Notes under the pieces: model-generated
The model's input: the letters and a program-made list of their open reading frames with translations, nothing else
Databases searched by the model: none
What the model was told of the DNA's origin: nothing
Shown here: piece after piece, positions 42,725 to 50,613 of the stretch
How positions within the stretch are numbered: position 1 is the first letter of the stretch
Layout: the number at the start of each line of letters is the position of its first letter
NCBI GenBank assembly: GCA_013298845.1
Contig: JAAFJN010000034.1
Coordinates: 1-50,613, forward strand
Reading direction: 5' to 3'
DNA: 50,613 bases
DNA from: Chitinophagales bacterium
Lineage (GTDB): Bacteria > Bacteroidota > Bacteroidia > Chitinophagales > Saprospiraceae
Translations under genes and position numbers: made by a program

Positions 42725-45630
42725 ACAGCGTTGGTGGTGTTTTTCAGGATGGGAATGCGCAGCGTAACACGGGTCCCGGTGGGTTGTCCGTATGCATTGG
42801 TTTTGTCTTCAATGGTAAACCCGATGGTTGTTTGCAAGCCTTTGTTGAGTATTTCGAGGCGTTTTTGGTTGGCACTGGTGGCAAAAGAATGGTGTTTTTT
42901 GTAGCGCTGCGCGCTAATGGCAGCACTGGCTTTTCGCCCAACGCCGTTGTCGTCAATGACTACCTGAATACTATCGCCCATTTTTTCAAAAGAAATATCG
43001 AGTTGCCATTGGTTTTTGGAATGCATTAGGCCGTGTTTAATGGCGTTTTCCACGTAAGGCTGAATGAGCATGGAGGGGATATGCACAAACTGCCGTTGCA
43101 GTTGTTCGTCCACGTAAAGTTGGTAATGCAGTTTGTCTTCAAAACGAATTTGCTCCAGTTCAATGTACAGCACCAGGGCTTTGAGTTCTTCGTCGAGCAA
43201 GACCGTATCGCGGCTGCTCATATCCAAAATAATGCGGGTAAGATCGCTGAATTTTCCGAGGTACAGCGACGCATTTTCTTTGTCGTTGGTGTAAATGTAC
43301 GATTGAATGGTATTAAGCGCGTTAAACAAAAAATGCGGGTTCATCTGGCTTTTGATGGAAGCCAGCATACTTTTTTGCAACTCCTGTTCCAATTGCATTT
43401 TTTGGGCCATGAGTTCGTTGTTTTTTTGCTCCAGGCGCAGTTTTTGCCGAAAATACACGTACATCGCGGCAATAATGGCGACTAGCACCAGCCCAATAAA
43501 CCACGGTTGCTGGTACAGGGGAGCCGCAATATCCAACCGGAGCAGGATGTTTTTGGCGCAGGGAATATTGTCTTCGTTGCAAGCGGTAATTTCGAGGGAA
43601 TACACACCCGATGCCAGGGACGCAAACTGCAAAGAACGCACGCCGCGCGGCAGCGTTTTCCAGTCGCCCTGGTTAATCCGGTAACTGATGGTACTGGCCT
43701 TGTTGTCCCGAAACGATAGCAGCGCCAGATCGAGCCGAATATTGTTTTCGTTTGGTTTCAGGTGCAACAACTGGTCGGCGGAAGCCGCTTGTTCATTCAC
43801 CCAAATACCGGTCAGTTCCAATAACGGCGGGGTTTCGTTCACCGATTTTTTAGCGGCATTTAATAACACAAGGCCGTCGTGGGTAGCCACAAAAACCTGG
43901 TTATCCTGCACCAAAACATCGTTAATGGGGGCTTTTGGCAAACCGTCGGCCACCGTAAAATCGGACAATTCCTTTGTGCGCACGTTGTAGCGTTGCAGCA
44001 GTTCGTCGCCAACAATCCAGAGATCATCACCATTGGTGCAGAGCCGATACACCGTTTGGGATAAACCAGGGGTGGTACGTTGAAGCGCGGTGGATTTTTC
44101 GCCTTCAATTTCAAATAAACCATCCCAAAAAGTACCAGCGTACAACCGCCCGCCCGCCAAACAAAGCGAGGTACAATACAGAGGCTTTTGTTCGTATTGA
44201 ATAAAACCATTCCCTTTCGGATGGTAAAAACGCAAACCTTCGGCGGTAGCGGTGTATAAAGTTTGGGTAGCATTATCAAACACTACGGCGCGGCCCCGAA
44301 AGCGGTGCGTCAGGAAAAAACGGTCAACGTCGCGCAACGTGTGTTCGTTTAACCAATCTGGCACGGTTACCCGCGCCGAAGAGCGCCCCAACAAGGCTAT
44401 TCCGCTGGAAAAAGCCACGGCGTAGGTTTGATCATTCACAACGCACAATTTTTTACCTGCCAGTAATTCTTCCCGAATTTTGGTTTTTCCGTGGTAAAAC
44501 CGCACCGAATTGCCGCAACTCACCACCGTTTCGCGCTGTGCATCGTAATACAGCGCCAAAATTTCCTCTTTGGCGGTATTGGTAACGAGTTTTTGGTTGC
44601 GGCGGTTTTGGGGATCAAAAGCAAAAATGGAATTCGCTGATGTCCCCACCAAAATTTCGCGGTTTTTATAAGGGCTAAGCGCCATAACACTTTCGGCGGG
44701 GTAACGCACCAGTACGGTGTGCATATCGGAAACCATCAACACGCCCGTATTAAGGGTGCCAAACCAATAATTTCCTTCGCGATCTTTCAGGATTTGGGTA
44801 ATGCTGTGTTCGGGGAAAAAGCAATGGCCGCCATACAAGGGCTTCATTTGGCCATCAAAAGCGTAAGCCCCGCTGGTGGTACTCACCCAAATTTCGTCGC
44901 CCACCAAAGTCACATCCTGGAGAAGGCGTGCTTCGTTTAAAATGGGAACGGGTACGGCTCCATTGGCGGTAATTTGGTGACAAAAAGGCTGCTCTTTGCG
45001 CCCGAAAGCGTAAAAATTTGACCCGCATTTGACCAAAAAAGCATTAGTGGAAAGTACGGAAGCAAGCGAATACACCACCGAATGATGATGACCATCGAAT
45101 TGATGTAAAGCCGTTTCACTCAAAAAATAACTGACATTTTCCCGCTGGCTGTGAAAAACCGCCTGTTTTACGCCCGGTACCGCAGGAAAAGCCCTGATCA
45201 CGCGCCGTTGGGTGTCATAACTTTTTAAACTATCGTAGTTGATTAAGAAAATTGATTGATTGTCCATTGCTCCGGCGGGCGAATAAGCCCCGGCGGATAA
45301 AAGGGCGGTTTCTTTGTGCAGCCGGTCGCCCCAGGTATAATAAAAATGACCGGAAAAATCCTGGCACCAGACCTGATGGTTGATTTCCATTAAGTTACTG
45401 ACACTTCTCCCCTGCTGGGCAGGAGCGGTATAATGCTGGAAATTAGTGCCGTCGAAACGGCTCAGCCCTTTGTCGTGGCCAATCCAGATAAAACCTTGTT
45501 GATCCTGCAACAAATTGTACACCGCATTGCTGGGCAACCCACTTTGGCTATTCAGATTGACGCTTACCGGATCCTGGGCGCAAAGAGTTGCCCCAAAACA
45601 CATGAATAATATAAAGAGATACTTTTTCAA
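42721..45630 (-). CDS. Two-component-propeller sensor histidine kinase (Y_Y_Y, LytS-type)
   Basis: 969 residues. After the signal peptide (LKKYLFILFMCFGATLCAQ) come propeller repeats (about 30-600, e.g. GFIWIGHDKGLSRFDG, GNYWFGTLNTGVL), a Y_Y_Y domain (610-700), a membrane helix (707-726), a coiled coil (KLRLEQKNNELMAQKMQLEQ) and a His_kinase domain with His766 in MNPHFLFNALNTIQ and the ATPase motif VIDDNGVGRKAS. The layout follows the Bacteroidota sensors that report nutrient breakdown products. The start is a TTG (45630): it alone opens a proper signal peptide, since the next ATG (45603) would remove most of it. It is coupled to the LytTR gene. Confidence 0.9.
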   Translation of the reverse strand: MKKYLFILFMCFGATLCAQDPVSVNLNSQSGLPSNAVYNLLQDQQGFIWIGHDKGLSRFDGTNFQHYTAPAQQGRSVSNLMEINHQVWCQDFSGHFYYTWGDRLHKETALLSAGAYSPAGAMDNQSIFLINYDSLKSYDTQRRVIRAFPAVPGVKQAVFHSQRENVSYFLSETALHQFDGHHHSVVYSLASVLSTNAFLVKCGSNFYAFGRKEQPFCHQITANGAVPVPILNEARLLQDVTLVGDEIWVSTTSGAYAFDGQMKPLYGGHCFFPEHSITQILKDREGNYWFGTLNTGVLMVSDMHTVLVRYPAESVMALSPYKNREILVGTSANSIFAFDPQNRRNQKLVTNTAKEEILALYYDAQRETVVSCGNSVRFYHGKTKIREELLAGKKLCVVNDQTYAVAFSSGIALLGRSSARVTVPDWLNEHTLRDVDRFFLTHRFRGRAVVFDNATQTLYTATAEGLRFYHPKGNGFIQYEQKPLYCTSLCLAGGRLYAGTFWDGLFEIEGEKSTALQRTTPGLSQTVYRLCTNGDDLWIVGDELLQRYNVRTKELSDFTVADGLPKAPINDVLVQDNQVFVATHDGLVLLNAAKKSVNETPPLLELTGIWVNEQAASADQLLHLKPNENNIRLDLALLSFRDNKASTISYRINQGDWKTLPRGVRSLQFASLASGVYSLEITACNEDNIPCAKNILLRLDIAAPLYQQPWFIGLVLVAIIAAMYVYFRQKLRLEQKNNELMAQKMQLEQELQKSMLASIKSQMNPHFLFNALNTIQSYIYTNDKENASLYLGKFSDLTRIILDMSSRDTVLLDEELKALVLYIELEQIRFEDKLHYQLYVDEQLQRQFVHIPSMLIQPYVENAIKHGLMHSKNQWQLDISFEKMGDSIQVVIDDNGVGRKASAAISAQRYKKHHSFATSANQKRLEILNKGLQTTIGFTIEDKTNAYGQPTGTRVTLRIPILKNTTNAV

Positions 45631-45636
45631 GACCGG

Positions 45637-45644
45637 CAAATGTA
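45637..45644 (-). promoter_or_regulatory. -7 promoter box directly in front of the kinase start
   Basis: On the minus strand this reads TACATTTG, which fits TAnnTTTG. Only six bases separate it from the TTG start, so the transcript would start at or just before the first codon. Confidence 0.45.
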
Positions 45645-46158
45645 ACCAAAGCGAAACAAAAAAGCACCCGCAAAAAAGTCGGGATTATAAATGACTTTTA
45701 TACGGATGCCCATTCATAAAGGATAAGTTATACTGTTTGATTGGTTTTTTAAATATCAAAATTTAAACGAAAAAAATTAATTTGATTGAAATATATAAGC
45801 CTATGTACTAGTTTTTCAAGATCGGTAAATTGAGACAGCCGCCGCTTTCGCCCGTTTACTACTCATTTTTATCCATTTTTTTCCATGTTTTCACTTGGAC
45901 ACACGTCGCCAAAAGACAACAAAAAGACGTGCATACAATGGCAAAAAATACGGTGTTCATTGTTAATTGCGATTTATTTGGTTGCAAAAATGATTGTACC
46001 AACACCGCATTCAAAGGGTCGTTTTATCAAACCCGGTTTTCATTTTACAAAATGGCATTGGTGCCCAACAGCAAAGGTCATCTTTCATTTTTTTTTGAAA
46101 ACCAGATACAACTACATCGGTTTAATGTGGATATTGCACCGTAAAATGTAAATGTTGT
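45645..46158. other. Non-coding region between divergent regulators
   Basis: 514 bases with no credible gene. An open frame at 45830-46144 (105 codons) has a protein sequence that looks unlike coding DNA. An inverted pair CATTTT/AAAATG (46042-46055) is visible, and no -7 box was found before the GbsR-like gene. The first 140 bases are strongly A/T-rich. Confidence 0.45.
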
Positions 46159-46170
46159 ATGGATATACAA
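46155..46170. promoter_or_regulatory. Inverted repeat over the start codon of the GbsR-like gene
   Basis: TTGTAT (46155-46160) and ATACAA (46165-46170) form a 16-base dyad with a four-base gap, spanning the ATG at 46159. It is a possible self-binding site of the regulator; it may also be chance. Confidence 0.35.
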
Positions 46171-46659
46171 GAAGGTAAAGAGAAATTTATTGAATCGTGG
46201 GGCAAAATGGCCAGCGAATGGGGTATAAACCGCACCATGGCGCAAGTTCACGCCCTGCTTCTTATTTCGCACGAAGCCCTCACCGCCGACGAGGTGATGG
46301 AGCAATTGAATATTTCCCGGGGGAACGCCAATATGAATACGCGTGCGCTGATGGACTGGGGATTAATTCACAAACAACTTAAACCCGGTGAACGAAAAGA
46401 GTATTTTGTGGCCGAAAAAGACATGTGGATCGTCGTGCGGCAAATTATAACCCACCGTAAAAAAAGGGAACTTGAACCCATGCTCAAGGTATTGGAAGAG
46501 GTGTCGACCATTCAGGGTAAAGGAGCCGAAGTAGACGAGTTTGTAAAGGTCGTCAGCGATATAAAGATGTTTTCGCACAAAGCCAACCAAACCTTAGATG
46601 TATTAACCAAATCGGATTCCAACTGGTTTACCAACGTATTTCTTCGTTTTTTAAAATAA
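46159..46659 (+). CDS. GbsR/MarR-type winged-helix regulator
   Basis: 166 residues. The winged-helix domain covers 15-100: NRTMAQVHALLLISHEALTADEVMEQLNISRGNANMNTRALMDWGLI holds helices 1-4 with the recognition helix SRGNANMNTRAL, and KPGERKEYFVAEKDMW the wing. This is the GbsR subgroup of MarR regulators, which includes sensors of osmoprotectants such as choline; here the ligand is unknown. The C-terminal helices (EPMLKVLEEVSTIQGKGAEVD) should make the dimer. No obvious target gene is coupled; the S8 peptidase gene follows after 71 bases. A dyad spans its start codon. Confidence 0.85.
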   Translation: MDIQEGKEKFIESWGKMASEWGINRTMAQVHALLLISHEALTADEVMEQLNISRGNANMNTRALMDWGLIHKQLKPGERKEYFVAEKDMWIVVRQIITHRKKRELEPMLKVLEEVSTIQGKGAEVDEFVKVVSDIKMFSHKANQTLDVLTKSDSNWFTNVFLRFLK

Positions 46660-46730
46660 TCGTACCACTTCCCGCCCGCTACCCGCTGGGTTAGTTGTTA
46701 CGAGCAATTATTACTCAAGCCCGTTTTTTT

Positions 46731-49700
46731 ATGAAGAACATTACACATTTACTTCTTTTTGCGATTGGAATATGCCTCGCACCGGCTCTGATCGCGCAGC
46801 AAAGTTATAAGGTGCATTTTGCCCACGGAACGGAAGTTTTTCCCGAAAACTTCAAAACGGAAATGGTAAAATCCATTCCCGCCGCCGACCTTTCGGAAGG
46901 GTATTTTGTTCGTTACGTGCAGTTTAATGTGCTGCCTTCCACCGTTCAACGCACACAACTCGAACAAGAAGGCGTTATTTGGCAGGGATACGTCAACTAT
47001 GGCACTTATTTGATGATTTTCCCCAAAGATTTTAAATTATCAACGTTGGAAGCATTGGGTGCACGGAGCATCATGGCAACTAACCCGCAGTGGAAAATGC
47101 ACCACAACCTCAAGGAGCGCCCGTTGGGAGCCTGGGCCGTAAATGGCTCTTTTGTGGACATTGGTGTGCAGTTGTACCCCTTTTTAAGCATTCAAAATGG
47201 CGCGACGTTGCTGGAGCAAAGCCGCTACCAAATCATCCAAAAAGGTAACCAAAACGGCTATTTACTGATCCGGGTACCGCAGGCTGATTTGGAGCGCATC
47301 GCCGCTTTACCCTATATAAAATGGGTGGAACTCATGCAGGAGCCACCCGTAAAAGACGATACCAATGGCCGTTCTTTGCACCGCTCTAATTTGCTCGACA
47401 GCGATCATCCGCTGGGACTTAAATACAACGGCGAAGGCGTAAATGTATTGGTGCGCGACGACGGTGCCGTTGGTCCTCACATTGATTTCCAGGGCCGTTT
47501 GTTTAACCAGGATGGCGCGGCCGCCGAACTACAAGGTACCCACGGCGACGGCGTTGCGGGTATTATCGGAGGCGCGGGCAACCTCGACCCCACCAAAAAA
47601 GGTATGGCAGCCGGTGCCGATGTGTACGTGGTAGACTACGTGAATAATTTCCAGGATGCTACCTTGCCTTTGTTCCAAAACCAAAACGTAACCATTACCA
47701 ACTCTTCGTATTCGGACGGTTGTAACACGGGATACACGCTGGCTACCCAAACCGTGGACGAACAAATTTACCAAAATCCCGGTTTGATGCACGTCTTTTC
47801 GGCGGGCAACTCCAACAACAGCGATTGTGGTTACGGTGCGGGTAATCAATGGGGCAACATCACCGGTGGCCACAAAATGGCCAAAAATGCCATTGCAACG
47901 GCCAATTTGCGCGTAAATGGCATCATTGAGCCATCATCGAGCCGTGGTCCGGCCCACGATGGTCGCCTCAAACCCGATATTTCGGCCCACGGTGCTGAGC
48001 AAAACTCCACTGATCCCAATAACTCTTACCAGGTATTTGGTGGAACATCGGCGGCAGCGCCCGGTATTGCCGGTTGTTTGGCGCAGTTAACCCACGCCTA
48101 CCGCACCATCAATAATACCCCCGAAGCACCAACGGCATTGCTCAAACTGGCGTTGATGACCACCGCCAACGAATTGGGAAATATTGGCCCCGACTATATT
48201 TTCGGCTGGGGACACGTGAATAATTTCCGGGCGTTGCGCCTGTTGGAAAACAACCGTTACACCAGCGGCAGCGTCGAAAATGGCGAAACAAAAACCCACA
48301 CGGTCACGATTCCGTCGCAAACCAAACAGGCTAAATTAATGATTTATTGGGCCGAACGTCCTTCCGACGAAAATACCGCCCGCGCTTTGCTGAATGACCT
48401 CGATATCACCGTTACCGGCCCCGATGGTACCGTACACCGCCCTTGGTTACTGGACCCTACCCCCGATGCCGCGATTCTCAATACCCCGGCGGTTAAAGGC
48501 CGCGATTCGCTCAATAATATGGAGCAAGTGGCCATTGACAACCCGGCAGCCGGTGCTTATACCGTTCGGGTAAACGGTTACGAAGTGCCATTTGGCCCAC
48601 AATCCTACTACCTGGCCTGGGAATTTTTGAACGACCGCGTTCAATTGACCTACCCGGCTGGTGGCGAAGGTTTTGTTTCCGGCACCAAAGAATGGATTCG
48701 TTGGGATGCTTACGATAATACCGATTTGTTTACCCTGCGTTACTCCGTTGACGGCGGCAATAACTTTTTGCCCATCGCCGGTAACCTGGCCAACAACGTT
48801 CGTATGTTCGAATGGACCGTACCGAGTACGACCAGCGGCAACGTAAAACTGATGTTGATTCGTGGTGCCCGTCGCGACACCACCGATTTCTCATTGTCTA
48901 TTTCGGCGCAACCTACCAACCTCGCGGTGGCAAAAGTTTGCCCCGATTCTATCACTTTGACCTGGAATAAAATTGCCAACGACACCGTCGCTTACGACGT
49001 GTTTGTGTTGGGTGAAAAATACATGGAACTGAAAGGTACGTCGGCCATTGGTGCCCAAACCTACCAATTGCCCATTACCGATGCCTCCGCCGAATCGTGG
49101 TTTAGTTTGCGCGCCAGCCACCCAACCGGGTTAAAAGGTCGCCGAATTGAGGCCATTCGCTGGGAAGGCGGCTTAAAAGGTTGTCCGCAACCCTTCGATG
49201 CGGCATTGGCCAGTATCATCACTCCGAGCGGATCGGCCATTGTAAGTTGCGGCCCGGTCACGCAGGCCGTTACCATTCAGGTGAAAAACGAAGGTATTAA
49301 TCCATTAACCGGAGCAACGGCTTCTTACACCGTAGATGGTCAGTCGCCCGTTACCGAAACGCTGCCGACCATTGCATCCGGTGCGACCCTGGATTTTACA
49401 TTTGCTACGCCCTTGACATTTAGCCAAAATGGCACGACGGAACTCTCTATCACCATAAATGCGACCAACGACAATTACGCGGCCAATAATGGTTTTAGCC
49501 AAAATTACGTAGTCATTGCGCAGTCTCAAAACGGCACTTTTGTGAATGACTTTGAAAGTACACCCGCCATTCCGGCCGGTTGGAGCGTCATCAATCCCAG
49601 CGATGATGCCATTACCTGGGAAATCACCCCAACGGATATTACCGGAGCCGATGGTTTGCCCACCCGCGCGTTGGGTATGAACCACTTCAACTATAACCCC

Positions 49701-50613
49701 GCCGGAGCACAGGAGGATTACCTGTACATGATTCCGCTGGATTTGACCAATGTACAATATCCAACTTTAACATTCGATTATGCGCACGCTTTGTACGACA
49801 ATACCTATACGGATGCGTTGCGGATTGAAGCATATCCCAATTGTGACGTAAACGGTACCCCGGTGGTCATTTGGAAAAAAATAGATCCTGATTACGCCAC
49901 AACAGCGGCACAAACATCGCCATTTACGCCCAATGAGGCCACCGATTGGGTGAAAGGAAGTGTTTCTTTGGAGCAGTTCTCGGGCGAAACCGTGGTCATT
50001 CGTTTTGTTTCGATCAATGGTTATGGCAACAATGCCTTTATTGATAACATTGGTATTGAAAGCATTATCCCAACGTTCCCGGTGGCGCAATTTGCCATTG
50101 CGGATACCGTTTGCCGCGCCGATACCGTGGTGTACGTTGCACAGCCCAGCAACGGCGCCAGCGATGTGTACAACTGGAACTTTGGCGCTTCGGCCTCGCC
50201 GGTAGTTGCCACTGGTCCCGGCCCGCACAATGTGGTTTATGCGCTTCCGGGTACGCGTACCGTACGCCTGGTTGTGTCTAATCCGTTTGGTGCCGATACC
50301 TTATCACAAACGACGGTAGTACGTGCATTTCCAACGGCAACGTTCACCCAAACAACGGATAACTTAACGGTAACTTTCCTGAGTAACAGCAGCAATGTAG
50401 ATACCTATTTTTGGGATTTTGGCGATGGAAACACCAGTACATTAGAAGATCCGGTGCATACTTACGCCACTGCCGGAACGTACACGGTTACGCTCACGAC
50501 CAAAAATACTTGCCGGGAAACGGTAAAAACCACCACCATAACGTTAACCACGGGCACCGTTGAACGGATTGGTTTAGAGGTGGTAAAAATCCTTCCGAAC
50601 CCCAACAATGGTC
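46731..50613 (+). CDS. Secreted subtilisin-family (S8) protease with adhesin and PKD domains, 3' truncated
   Basis: The frame is open from ATG 46731 to the window end, 1294 codons, with no stop. After the signal peptide (MKNITHLLLFAIGICLAPALIAQ) and a propeptide-like region (30-210), the S8 domain has Asp243 (NVLVRDDGA), His271 (GTHGDGVAG) and Ser440 (FGGTSAAAPG), a complete triad. Then come a jelly-roll (515-640), an Ig-like and FN3-like part, a CARDB-like domain (850-920), a cleaved-adhesin/MAM-like domain starting FVNDFESTPAIPAGWSV (about 940-1110), PKD domains (FGDGNTST) and the start of a T9SS sorting domain (KILPNPNN) at the very end. The protein is expected to be exported by T9SS. Downstream part and stop lie outside the window. 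Confidence 0.88.
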   Translation, partial: MKNITHLLLFAIGICLAPALIAQQSYKVHFAHGTEVFPENFKTEMVKSIPAADLSEGYFVRYVQFNVLPSTVQRTQLEQEGVIWQGYVNYGTYLMIFPKDFKLSTLEALGARSIMATNPQWKMHHNLKERPLGAWAVNGSFVDIGVQLYPFLSIQNGATLLEQSRYQIIQKGNQNGYLLIRVPQADLERIAALPYIKWVELMQEPPVKDDTNGRSLHRSNLLDSDHPLGLKYNGEGVNVLVRDDGAVGPHIDFQGRLFNQDGAAAELQGTHGDGVAGIIGGAGNLDPTKKGMAAGADVYVVDYVNNFQDATLPLFQNQNVTITNSSYSDGCNTGYTLATQTVDEQIYQNPGLMHVFSAGNSNNSDCGYGAGNQWGNITGGHKMAKNAIATANLRVNGIIEPSSSRGPAHDGRLKPDISAHGAEQNSTDPNNSYQVFGGTSAAAPGIAGCLAQLTHAYRTINNTPEAPTALLKLALMTTANELGNIGPDYIFGWGHVNNFRALRLLENNRYTSGSVENGETKTHTVTIPSQTKQAKLMIYWAERPSDENTARALLNDLDITVTGPDGTVHRPWLLDPTPDAAILNTPAVKGRDSLNNMEQVAIDNPAAGAYTVRVNGYEVPFGPQSYYLAWEFLNDRVQLTYPAGGEGFVSGTKEWIRWDAYDNTDLFTLRYSVDGGNNFLPIAGNLANNVRMFEWTVPSTTSGNVKLMLIRGARRDTTDFSLSISAQPTNLAVAKVCPDSITLTWNKIANDTVAYDVFVLGEKYMELKGTSAIGAQTYQLPITDASAESWFSLRASHPTGLKGRRIEAIRWEGGLKGCPQPFDAALASIITPSGSAIVSCGPVTQAVTIQVKNEGINPLTGATASYTVDGQSPVTETLPTIASGATLDFTFATPLTFSQNGTTELSITINATNDNYAANNGFSQNYVVIAQSQNGTFVNDFESTPAIPAGWSVINPSDDAITWEITPTDITGADGLPTRALGMNHFNYNPAGAQEDYLYMIPLDLTNVQYPTLTFDYAHALYDNTYTDALRIEAYPNCDVNGTPVVIWKKIDPDYATTAAQTSPFTPNEATDWVKGSVSLEQFSGETVVIRFVSINGYGNNAFIDNIGIESIIPTFPVAQFAIADTVCRADTVVYVAQPSNGASDVYNWNFGASASPVVATGPGPHNVVYALPGTRTVRLVVSNPFGADTLSQTTVVRAFPTATFTQTTDNLTVTFLSNSSNVDTYFWDFGDGNTSTLEDPVHTYATAGTYTVTLTTKNTCRETVKTTTITLTTGTVERIGLEVVKILPNPNNG

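Noticed and set aside
45830-46144. Open frame of 105 codons between the propeller kinase and the GbsR-like gene, with a shorter start at 45938
   Set aside because: The translated protein has no recognisable domain, uses odd composition, overlaps another frame of similar length and has no promoter box; it looks like chance.

Overview
The window looks like a chromosomal segment of a free-living member of the Bacteroidota, most probably the Saprospiria/Saprospirales. The evidence is three secreted proteins with multi-domain or type IX secretion (T9SS) style C-termini, many upstream regions carrying the Bacteroidota -7 promoter box TAnnTTTG, DUF families largely confined to this phylum (DUF3810, DUF2279-like), a LytTR regulator paired with a two-component-propeller kinase, and a nearly complete lack of Shine-Dalgarno sites. 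No rRNA, tRNA, CRISPR array, phage or intact insertion sequence was seen. The placement is inference; no database was searched.

Layout. 1-7.9 kb: 3' end of a secreted family 5 glycoside hydrolase, a fatty-acid desaturase, a glycosylasparaginase, a DUF2064 transferase, a large secreted gingipain-like (C25-fold) protein and a membrane DUF3810 protein with an HExxH motif; convergent pairs here overlap at their 3' ends. 7.9-12.5 kb is the accessory part: a promoter plus a pseudoknot-forming RNA candidate directly in front of an Abi/AbiF-like HEPN protein, a YdeI/OmdA-like protein, a small tyrosine phosphatase-like protein, a 5' fragment duplicated from a thioredoxin-family gene, and an AT-rich SMI1/KNR4-LRR gene broken by one in-frame TGA, followed by the intact thioredoxin-family gene. 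12.5-17.2 kb: priA, a histidine kinase, a small Ig-like secreted protein and an outer-membrane barrel, all on the minus strand, with a long imperfect inverted repeat between the last two. 17.2-24.6 kb: an FAD-linked oxidase, a zinc-ribbon protein, a DUF2279-like protein, an isoprenoid-synthase-like protein overlapping a PgpH-like 7TM protein that has lost its HD domain, a corrinoid adenosyltransferase, a lipoprotein and an Rpn/YhgA-like PD-(D/E)XK protein.

24.6-31.6 kb: a SIMPL-domain protein, an agmatinase-like ureohydrolase, a 1011-residue kinase/M23/phospho-lyase fusion, and a nucleoside hydrolase-ribokinase operon for ribonucleoside salvage. 31.6-37.8 kb: recQ, a BamA-like barrel, VanW, two conserved hypothetical proteins, and non-coding repeats (a 20-bp palindrome family and a 45-bp direct repeat). 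37.8-50.6 kb: dnaA with two GT-C-like membrane proteins behind it, a propeller histidine kinase with its LytTR regulator, a GbsR/MarR-like regulator, and a subtilisin-family secreted protein that runs off the end of the window.

The most interesting locus is the HEPN gene with its candidate structured RNA (8015-8877), which has the layout of an RNA-antitoxin/protein-toxin system of the AbiF type, a family proposed as the ancestor of Cas13. Other points worth checking are the HD-less PgpH/isoprenoid-synthase pair, the interrupted SMI1-LRR cassette between two copies of a signal-peptide-coding sequence, and the palindrome family at convergent gene ends.
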